Assembly (NCBI GenBank): GCA_043747295.1
Contig: JAYTPK010000300.1
Span: 1 to 6,742 of the forward strand
Source of the DNA: JAAFIP01 sp043747295
GTDB taxonomy: Bacteria > Pseudomonadota > Gammaproteobacteria > Burkholderiales > Burkholderiaceae_C
Direction of reading: 5' to 3'
DNA: 6,742 bases
Shown: positions 1 to 4,782 of the stretch, in pieces
Layout: each line of letters begins with the position of its first letter
How positions within the stretch are numbered: the stretch's first letter is position 1
The notes under the pieces: generated by a model
What the model saw: only the letters and a program-made list of their open reading frames with translations
Told to the model about the DNA's origin: nothing
The model's database searches: none
Position numbers and translations under genes: made by a program

Positions 1-1826
1 ACCCGCACCAGCTTGGCGCATGAGATGACCATGACGTCAGCACCCGCCATGCGGGCTTCTAGTCGCTCAAGCACACCCACTGGGTCACCATGGATTTGAC
101 CTGACAGCTCAACCGCCGACAACTGCGCCCTTTGCATCGAAGACTGGCTAGGCATCTGGCTGTCTTCATAACCGCTGAGCTCAGACATGACAGAGTCGTG
201 CACAGCCTCGCCAATGATGGTTTGCCCCATGCCCGACATACCTTGGGCATCGAGTGTTTTATATTCGCAGCGGGCACTCTCCCAAGCCGGTGGCGACAGC
301 TCGTAGGTGACACAAAAATCTAGCGCAGCCAGCTCAAACTCATCAGGGCGGTGGGTGATGCGCAAATACTCAAGGCGTAGCTTCCACAGGTCTTGGCTCA
401 CATCGCGTACGTCTGACGGGGTGGCATTGCGCAGCACTTGCTCCAGCACATCAGCCGACATAAAACGCAGCTGCACGGGCTGCGCAGCCCAAGCGGCAAA
501 CAGTTTAGTCAGCGGCACTACTGCGGCTTCGTCAATGGTTTTAAAAATAGACCAATCTAGTATCCATGGTGAGGTAGCTTTGAGCAAAGCGGCATTGAGC
601 GCCGCCATCGACTGCACGCCAATATTGCCCGGTGCGCGCCAATGCGATTTATGGGCAACCACTTCGGTCGATTTAATCGCGTCTGGATTGGCCGTTTGAT
701 CAACCTGATCAGGCATGGAGAACCAAGTCGGTGCTGAACGATTGAATTTGCTAGCAAAGTCAATCGCTAAGCTTTCAAAGCGGTCATGCTGGCCTGTGGC
801 GCGGTACAAATCGAACGCTGCAAACCAAGTTTCTTCGTGCTCGGCACGGCCACCGCGCGGGGTTAAAGCTTCGAGTAAACCAGCCTCCGCGCCAGCATCA
901 TCACCATTAGCGAAGCGTATTGCAGCTTCTTCTAGTTCAGGGTCGTGTTGCACCTCATCCACGACCTCCATGGCAAACATCTTGGATGCCGAGAACCCAG
1001 TAGTAGAGTTGCCATCGTAGGAGGCCATGCTGCCCATCATGGGGGGGCGTACAGCAGGGGCTGCTACTTTGGCAACAGGCGTAGCTACCGGCGGTGCAGG
1101 GGGAGTGAAATCTAGTCCAGGCAGCGGGGCACGGGCCACAGGCGCAGCGGCAGGGGCGAGCGAGGGGCTTTGCGCAGTGCTGTTTCCCGCAGGGTTACTG
1201 CGCACCAAACCTGCGGCCTGCACTGCTGCTGAGGCTTTGGCCACGCTCATGGCGAGAGCATTGTTTAAATCATCGGGCGCTGTGGCTGCGTAAGCATCTG
1301 GGTTGTTGGCAGTCGATGCACTGCCTGCCATCATGGCAGGATTAGGACGGGCTGGGTCAAGTCGCTGCTGATTAGGCCGTTGTGGGGCCAGCATGTCAGA
1401 GTTAGGAAAGCTCGACACGCTGCCAGGCATGCTAGATGCAGCGCCTGCGCCGTGCTTGGTTTTCCACCATTGCATGGACATTTGCGCTTCAATTTCGTCA
1501 ATTTTCTTTAGCGTCATAGCCCGGTCATCGGGCTTGGAAGGCATCGAGCTTTGGAAGAACGAAGGGCGAGCCGAGCCATCACCCGAGCCCGGCGCACCGC
1601 CCATGGCTTCGCGACGGCGTAACTTGCGCAGCATGTCAAACTCGCGCTTACGCACAAAGTCGTTGCGCCGCTTGCGCTCAATCATCTCCTTGAGGGCTTG
1701 CTTGCTGTAGGAGCTTTCGTTATTTGAGCTTTTTTGGTCAAGATCTGACCAGTTCGTGCCAGGATTGCGCACGAACTTCGCCACTTTGGAAAATATTCCT
1801 CCAGGAGCGGTGTCGTCTTTGGCCAT
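1..1826 (-). CDS. STAS-domain multidomain protein, C-terminus cut by window edge
   Basis: An uninterrupted frame runs from ATG at 1826 to the left edge (608 codons, no stop). Visible order: a short start (MAKDDTAPGGIFSKV), a strongly basic Arg/Lys helix at about residues 40-75, a low-complexity Ala/Pro/Met linker at about 125-268, then folded sequence. At about 333-369 a TPR-like helical segment ends in LAIDFASKF and APTWFS. At about 394-470 an STAS-like segment contains LDWSIFKTIDEAA. At about 481-515 the helical segment recurs (LAALDFCVTYELSPPAWE). From about 570 a second STAS begins (VELSGQIHGD, then VISCAKLVRV) and is cut. STAS domains mediate protein-protein or ligand contacts; the partner is unknown. 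No signal peptide or membrane segment is seen, so it is probably cytoplasmic. AAGG lies only 2 nt before the ATG, a poor ribosome site, but the start agrees with remembered homologues. Family call good, function unknown. Confidence 0.8.
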   Translation of the reverse strand, partial: MAKDDTAPGGIFSKVAKFVRNPGTNWSDLDQKSSNNESSYSKQALKEMIERKRRNDFVRKREFDMLRKLRRREAMGGAPGSGDGSARPSFFQSSMPSKPDDRAMTLKKIDEIEAQMSMQWWKTKHGAGAASSMPGSVSSFPNSDMLAPQRPNQQRLDPARPNPAMMAGSASTANNPDAYAATAPDDLNNALAMSVAKASAAVQAAGLVRSNPAGNSTAQSPSLAPAAAPVARAPLPGLDFTPPAPPVATPVAKVAAPAVRPPMMGSMASYDGNSTTGFSASKMFAMEVVDEVQHDPELEEAAIRFANGDDAGAEAGLLEALTPRGGRAEHEETWFAAFDLYRATGQHDRFESLAIDFASKFNRSAPTWFSMPDQVDQTANPDAIKSTEVVAHKSHWRAPGNIGVQSMAALNAALLKATSPWILDWSIFKTIDEAAVVPLTKLFAAWAAQPVQLRFMSADVLEQVLRNATPSDVRDVSQDLWKLRLEYLRITHRPDEFELAALDFCVTYELSPPAWESARCEYKTLDAQGMSGMGQTIIGEAVHDSVMSELSGYEDSQMPSQSSMQRAQLSAVELSGQIHGDPVGVLERLEARMAGADVMVISCAKLVR

Positions 1827-1860
1827 GACCTTGGGTGTAACTGGTTAGATGAATGATTTA

Positions 1861-1889
1861 GTTATCAAATTAACTGATAGAGAAGTCTA
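1861..1889 (-). promoter_or_regulatory. Possible promoter of the STAS gene
   Basis: On the minus strand TAGACT (1884-1889, 4 of 6 to TTGACA) and GATAAC (1861-1866, 4 of 6 to TATAAT) are separated by 17 nt. This would give a leader of roughly 28 nt before the ATG at 1826. The stretch is AT-rich and contains the inverted repeat AGTTA-6 nt-TAACT (1860-1875) over the -10. The match is modest and based on eye only. Confidence 0.3.
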
Positions 1890-1893
1890 CCAG

Positions 1894-1908
1894 CCCAATC
1901 CTATTGGG
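1894..1908 (-). other. Small stem-loop just after the dksA-like stop
   Basis: CCCAAT and ATTGGG form a perfect 6-bp stem with a 3-nt loop, 4 nt past the TAG of the dksA-like gene. No run of U follows on either strand, so it is not a classical intrinsic terminator. It could protect the 3' end of the message or be part of a weak terminator. Confidence 0.4.
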
Positions 1909-1912
1909 ACGC

Positions 1913-3157
1913 CTAATCCCCAAACATTTTTTGCTTCAACTCGCGCCGTTGCTGGGCTTCTAGGGACAAACTGGCAGTAGGCCGTGCAATCAAACGGGCT
2001 ACGCCAATAGGCTCGCCAGTTTCATCACAATAGCCATAGTCGTCAGCGTCAATACGCTGGATCGACTGCTCAATCTTCTTGAGCAACTTACGTTCCCGGT
2101 CGCGGGTGCGCAGCTCTAGGGCGTGCTCTTCTTCGATAGTGGCGCGGTCGGCAGGGTCAGGCACCACCGAGGTGTCTTCGCGCAGATGCTCGGTGGTCTC
2201 CCCAGCACTGTTCAAGATACCTTTTTTCAGCTGTTCCAGCTTGAGTTTAAAAAAGGCCAATTGCAACTTGCCCATGTACTCGGCATCGGGCATGGCGATG
2301 GCTTCGGGGTCAGTCAAAGTGGCTGCGGTTTTGGTTTTCCAGTTATTGACCAATTTAGCGTCTTTTTTGACAGCCACGGGCGGGGGCGGAACAAATACAG
2401 GCGACGACGTAGTGAAATGGGTTTTAGCCGCTGTGGACACTTCCATGGGTTTGGGAGCAATATTGCTAGGGCTCATAAAACCGGCTTTACCCGATTTGGG
2501 TTTAACGGCGGGCACCAAAGGCAGGGTGGGAGCCGTAGCCAGTGCTGCTTTATTAAGCATGGGCGCTGTAGGCAGCGTAGCCACTTTGGCAGTTGCCGCA
2601 GGTTTGGCGGCCGGTTTAGTGTTTACCGCAGTGGATTTTTTTATAGGAGCGGATGCTTTAGCTGCAGGTTTAGTTGCAGTTTGGGGGGATACGGAAGCTT
2701 TGATAGGGGCCTTGACGGGTAACTTTGCAGCAGCTTTCACCGCTGGTTTCTTGGAAGCTTTGGCCGCTACTTTGGTGGCAGGTTTGGCAGAAAGCTTGGC
2801 GGCAACTTTGGCAGGCGCCTTAGCTGCTGTTTTAGCAGGCGATTTAGCCGCAGATTTCACTGGAGCTTTTTTAACAAGTTTGGCTTTAGCTTTTAAGGGC
2901 GCTTTTACAATAGTTTTTGTAGATGTTTTTGCAACCGTTTTTGCAGTAGTTTTAGCCACTACTTTGGCGGCTTTAGTTGCCGGCTTGGTAGCTTTGGCCG
3001 CTGGTTTAGCTTTACTAGTTTTGGGCAAAGGCTTAGCCGCCGCCTTAGAGGCAGCAGGTTTTGCTTTTTTGACTGGCACTACAGGCTTTTTTACTGCGGG
3101 CTTTTTTACTACGGGCTTTTTCACGATGTTGGTCTTCTTTTTGACGGGGGCTTTCAC
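1913..3157 (-). CDS. DksA/TraR-family RNA polymerase-binding regulator, zinc-finger-degenerate, with histone-H1-like N-terminal tail
   Basis: The 414-residue product ends in a DksA domain (about 275-414) that aligns to E. coli DksA with a constant offset of 263 residues to the last residue. DksA enters the RNA polymerase secondary channel and modulates promoters, usually with ppGpp. The coiled-coil tip motif PDPADRA keeps D334 and D337, equivalent to E. coli D71 and D74. The zinc-finger cysteines 114/117/135/138 read C377, T380, S398 and A401, so zinc binding in the usual way is unlikely. Residues 1 to about 200 are Lys/Ala/Pro repeats, resembling histone H1 or AlgP tails and suggesting nucleic-acid binding; about 229-275 is a Pro-rich linker. 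The start is GTG with AAGGAG (3167-3172) 9 nt upstream; the stop is TAG. It follows the COG0523 gene by 191 nt on the same strand. Family certain; tail function inferred. Confidence 0.93.
   Translation of the reverse strand: MKAPVKKKTNIVKKPVVKKPAVKKPVVPVKKAKPAASKAAAKPLPKTSKAKPAAKATKPATKAAKVVAKTTAKTVAKTSTKTIVKAPLKAKAKLVKKAPVKSAAKSPAKTAAKAPAKVAAKLSAKPATKVAAKASKKPAVKAAAKLPVKAPIKASVSPQTATKPAAKASAPIKKSTAVNTKPAAKPAATAKVATLPTAPMLNKAALATAPTLPLVPAVKPKSGKAGFMSPSNIAPKPMEVSTAAKTHFTTSSPVFVPPPPVAVKKDAKLVNNWKTKTAATLTDPEAIAMPDAEYMGKLQLAFFKLKLEQLKKGILNSAGETTEHLREDTSVVPDPADRATIEEEHALELRTRDRERKLLKKIEQSIQRIDADDYGYCDETGEPIGVARLIARPTASLSLEAQQRRELKQKMFGD
3084..3128 (-). repeat. Three tandem 15-bp units in the Lys/Pro tail
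   Basis: Three consecutive 15-bp units (3084-3098, 3099-3113, 3114-3128) begin GGCTTTTT on the plus strand. The first two differ at one position and the third is more diverged. On the coding strand they encode five-residue units of the KKPVV/KKPAV type near the protein's N-terminus. This is the most regular part of the repetitive tail and points to growth by in-frame tandem duplication. Confidence 0.85.
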
Positions 3158-3185
3158 TTGTCGTGTCTCCTTGCAGAACCTGCCT

Positions 3186-3200
3186 CGGCCTGATTGGCCG
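3186..3200 (-). promoter_or_regulatory. Hairpin in the dksA-like leader
   Basis: CGGCC and GGCCG flank a 5-nt loop, giving a GC-rich 5-bp stem about 13 nt upstream of the AAGGAG ribosome site. It lies in the probable 5' leader and could affect translation or message stability. The short stem makes chance occurrence possible. Confidence 0.35.
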
Positions 3201-3207
3201 CAACGGT

Positions 3208-3236
3208 CTGTTATCTTTAATTAACCTACTGTTATA
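3208..3236 (-). promoter_or_regulatory. Putative -10 and 21-bp-spaced direct repeat upstream of the dksA-like gene
   Basis: CTGTTAT occurs at 3208-3214 and again at 3229-3235, exactly 21 bp apart (two helical turns), with the palindrome TTAATTAA (3217-3224) between. On the minus strand the second copy overlaps TATAAC (3231-3236), a 5-of-6 match to the -10 consensus, about 70 nt upstream of the GTG. No convincing -35 lies 16-18 nt further upstream, so an activator or a non-standard promoter is possible. TGTTATA (3230-3236) equals one half of the Zur-box consensus I recall, but the other half is absent. Confidence 0.35.
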
Positions 3237-3241
3237 CCTTG

Positions 3242-3278
3242 AATGCGCACCCTGCAGTTTTGCAGCTGGCGGCGCATT
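3242..3278. repeat. Nested inverted repeat in the dksA-like upstream region
   Basis: Outer arms AATGCGC (3242-3248) and GCGCATT (3272-3278) enclose inner arms CTGCA (3252-3256) and TGCAG (3261-3265) with a GTTT loop. The two stems could stack with a small asymmetric internal loop. No U-run follows on either strand, so this is not a standard terminator. It lies just upstream of the possible -10 and may be an operator or the 3' structure of the preceding transcript. Confidence 0.5.
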
Positions 3279-3348
3279 GTAGCTATTTACCCGCAGAAAA
3301 TCCTACAAATTTTAAAATCGCCTACAGCTTGTCACATTTAGGGCTGTT

Positions 3349-4434
3349 TTAGACCAAACACTGTTGCAAGCCTTGCAAAAAGATGTCTTTGGGCAGGTCT
3401 ATGCCGATAAACACCATTTTGCTGTTGCGCTGCTCGTCAGCCGCCCATGCGGGGCCTAAATCAGACCCCATGAGCTGGTGCACGCCCTGAAAGATCACTT
3501 TTCTCTCGGTACCGTTCATGTGCAGCACGCCTTTGTAGCGCAGCATGCGCGGGCCGTAAATATTAACAATCGCGCCCAAAAAGTCTTCTAATTTTGCCGG
3601 GTCAAAGGGTTTATCTGATCTAAAAACAAAGCTTTTCACATCATCATCGTGGTGGTGATGGTGGCCGTGGCCCTCTTTGGCATGGGACGGGTGGTCGCAA
3701 TGCTCGCCTTCTTTGTGGTCATGGCCAGCATGGTTGTCATGTGAGTGGTCATCCGAATGGCTGTGAACGTGGGTGTCGTCTTTCAAAAAATCTGGGTCAA
3801 TATCCAACTTGGCGTTCAGGTTAAAGCCGCGCAGATCAAACACCTGCTTGATCGACACCTCGCCAAAATGCACGGTCTGTTGCGGGGCACGCGGGTTCAT
3901 GTGCTTTAGGCGGTGCATCAGTGCGTCGACTTCGTCTTTGGGCACAAGGTCTGTTTTACTAATGAAAATTTGATCAGCGAAACCTACCTGACGGCGCGCC
4001 TCTTGACGGTCGTTAAGCTGCTGGGCCGCATGCTTAGCGTCGACCAAGGTGAGCACTGAGTCCAGCAAATACTGTTCAGCTATTTCTTCGTCCATAAAAA
4101 ACGTTTGCGCCACTGGGCCTGGGTCGGCAATGCCGGTGGTTTCTATCACTATGCGGTCAAAGTCCAGCTCGCCTTTGCGCTTTTTCTCGGCCAGATCGCG
4201 CAGGGTGGTGCGCAGGTCTTCGCGGATGGTGCAGCACACGCAGCCGTTGCTCATCTGGATGATTTGCTCTTTCACATCGGACACGAGAATTTCGTTGTCG
4301 ATGTTTTCTTCACCGAACTCGTTTTCGATCACGGCGATCTTCATGCCGTGCGCCTCGGACAGCACACGCTTGAGCAAAGTGGTTTTGCCAGCGCCTAAAA
4401 AGCCGGTGAGAATGGTAGCGGGAATAAGAGACAT
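3349..4434 (-). CDS. COG0523/CobW-family GTPase, putative metal chaperone
   Basis: The 361-residue protein has the G3E-family GTPase set in order: Walker A GFLGAGKT (11-18), ENEFGE (37-42), the metal-site CVCC (65-68), ETTG (98-101) and SKTD (159-162) for guanine recognition. A loop at 222-262 holds 17 histidines with interspersed Asp/Glu, followed by the CobW C-terminal domain to residue 361. COG0523 members couple GTP hydrolysis to delivery or storage of zinc, cobalt or other metals; the exact metal cannot be told here. It is cytoplasmic, with no signal peptide. The ATG at 4434 puts the Walker A at the usual distance; a TTG at 4506 would add 24 unconserved residues. The ribosome site is weak (TAGG, 6 nt upstream). 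The zinc-less DksA-like gene lies downstream on the same strand, which favours a zinc link. Family certain, substrate inferred. Confidence 0.95.
   Translation of the reverse strand: MSLIPATILTGFLGAGKTTLLKRVLSEAHGMKIAVIENEFGEENIDNEILVSDVKEQIIQMSNGCVCCTIREDLRTTLRDLAEKKRKGELDFDRIVIETTGIADPGPVAQTFFMDEEIAEQYLLDSVLTLVDAKHAAQQLNDRQEARRQVGFADQIFISKTDLVPKDEVDALMHRLKHMNPRAPQQTVHFGEVSIKQVFDLRGFNLNAKLDIDPDFLKDDTHVHSHSDDHSHDNHAGHDHKEGEHCDHPSHAKEGHGHHHHHDDDVKSFVFRSDKPFDPAKLEDFLGAIVNIYGPRMLRYKGVLHMNGTERKVIFQGVHQLMGSDLGPAWAADEQRNSKMVFIGIDLPKDIFLQGLQQCLV
3647..3773 (-). other. Histidine-rich metal-binding loop of the COG0523 protein
   Basis: This segment encodes roughly residues 222-262, with 17 His including a run of five, plus many acidic residues and one Cys. 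Such loops between the GTPase and C-terminal domains are common in COG0523 and UreG/HypB-type chaperones and bind or buffer zinc, nickel or cobalt. It is a variable insertion, so it does not identify the metal. Confidence 0.85.
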
Positions 4435-4522
4435 GACAAGCCTAGTTGTAGCAATTTCACAGAGTTTGCGCGCACTAACTGTTTTCATCACAGTGGTGCA
4501 AAGCAATAATTCAGGTGGGGAG

Positions 4523-4528
4523 TTTATA
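4523..4528 (-). promoter_or_regulatory. Possible -10 for the COG0523 gene
   Basis: The minus strand reads TATAAA here, matching 5 of 6 of the -10 consensus, and would start a transcript about 80 nt upstream of the ATG at 4434. I see no good -35 at normal spacing. TTGTCA on the minus strand (4554-4559) is 26 nt away, too far for a standard promoter. Confidence 0.25.
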
Positions 4529-4551
4529 CGCTAATTCAACTACCAAAGGCA

Positions 4552-4562
4552 GCTTGACAAGC
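4552..4562. promoter_or_regulatory. Palindrome GCTTGACAAGC containing a consensus -35
   Basis: GCTTG-A-CAAGC is a perfect 11-bp odd palindrome. It contains TTGACA (4554-4559), an exact -35 hexamer on the plus strand; 17 nt further is AATGCT, a poor -10. It may be a real promoter element for the DUF3422 gene, an operator, or chance. Confidence 0.3.
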
Positions 4563-4621
4563 ATCCTTGGCGCGACAATGCTTTAAAACCTCGATTAACC
4601 TATCAAATCTGTCTGTAGTCC

Positions 4622-4658
4622 TTGTATTTATTGGTTTTTTAGCTATTATATTTATAGC
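4622..4658 (+). promoter_or_regulatory. Possible DUF3422 promoter overlapped by an AT-rich palindrome
   Basis: TTGTAT (4622-4627) and TATTAT (4644-4649) are 16 nt apart, giving 3 of 6 and 5 of 6 matches to the sigma-70 elements. The imperfect palindrome GCTATTATATTTATAGC (4642-4658, 6 of 8 base pairs) covers the -10, as an operator for a repressor would. Transcription would leave a leader of about 125 nt. Weak -35; by eye only. Confidence 0.3.
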
Positions 4659-4782
4659 ATAATTTAACTGCGAAACTTCATTATCATGTTCCTATTGCGC
4701 CTTTAATTCAGAAGATATGGACAATAGGCCCCACCATCTTGTACTTGCGCCACATTAGTCACAAAAGGTTAAAGTAAACGCT

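Larger units (their letters stand above)
4435..4782. other. Divergent intergenic region, AT-rich, no gene found
   Basis: These 348 bases separate the divergent COG0523 and DUF3422 genes. The part from about 4590 to 4700 is clearly richer in A/T than the flanking genes. Only trivial open frames occur, and no RNA gene or riboswitch is recognised. Possible promoter elements are given separately. AAAAGG at 4763-4768 is the only ribosome-site candidate for the plus-strand gene, 14 nt before its ATG. Confidence 0.75.

Noticed and set aside
132..1710. Several plus-strand frames of 60-130 codons
   Set aside because: All lie opposite the uninterrupted 608-codon STAS frame, which has coherent domains; they have no family features.
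2123..2722. Second plus-strand frame of 199 codons rich in Gly, Phe, Arg and Ser
   Set aside because: Same cause: repetitive composition of the real gene read in another frame; the low-complexity product matches nothing.
2079..3224. Long plus-strand open frame (381 codons) opposite the dksA-like gene, coding a Gly/Ala/Leu-rich hydrophobic sequence
   Set aside because: It is the complement of the Lys/Ala/Pro repeats, which rarely create stops on the opposite strand. It has no known domain and no ribosome site, whereas the minus strand has a full DksA domain and AAGGAG.
3324..3347. Terminator for the COG0523 gene (ACAGC/GCTGT arms, then AT-rich sequence)
   Set aside because: Only 5 bp of stem with a 14-nt loop and no continuous U-run; too weak to call.
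4435..4506. TTG at 4506 as start of the COG0523 gene (24 extra residues)
   Set aside because: The extra residues do not look like the family, and ATG 4434 puts the Walker A motif at residue 11, the normal position.
4435..4562. TGACAAGC occurring at 4434-4441 and 4555-4562, and inverted near 3327-3334
   Set aside because: An 8-mer repeated three times at irregular spacing, partly overlapping a start codon, is probably chance.
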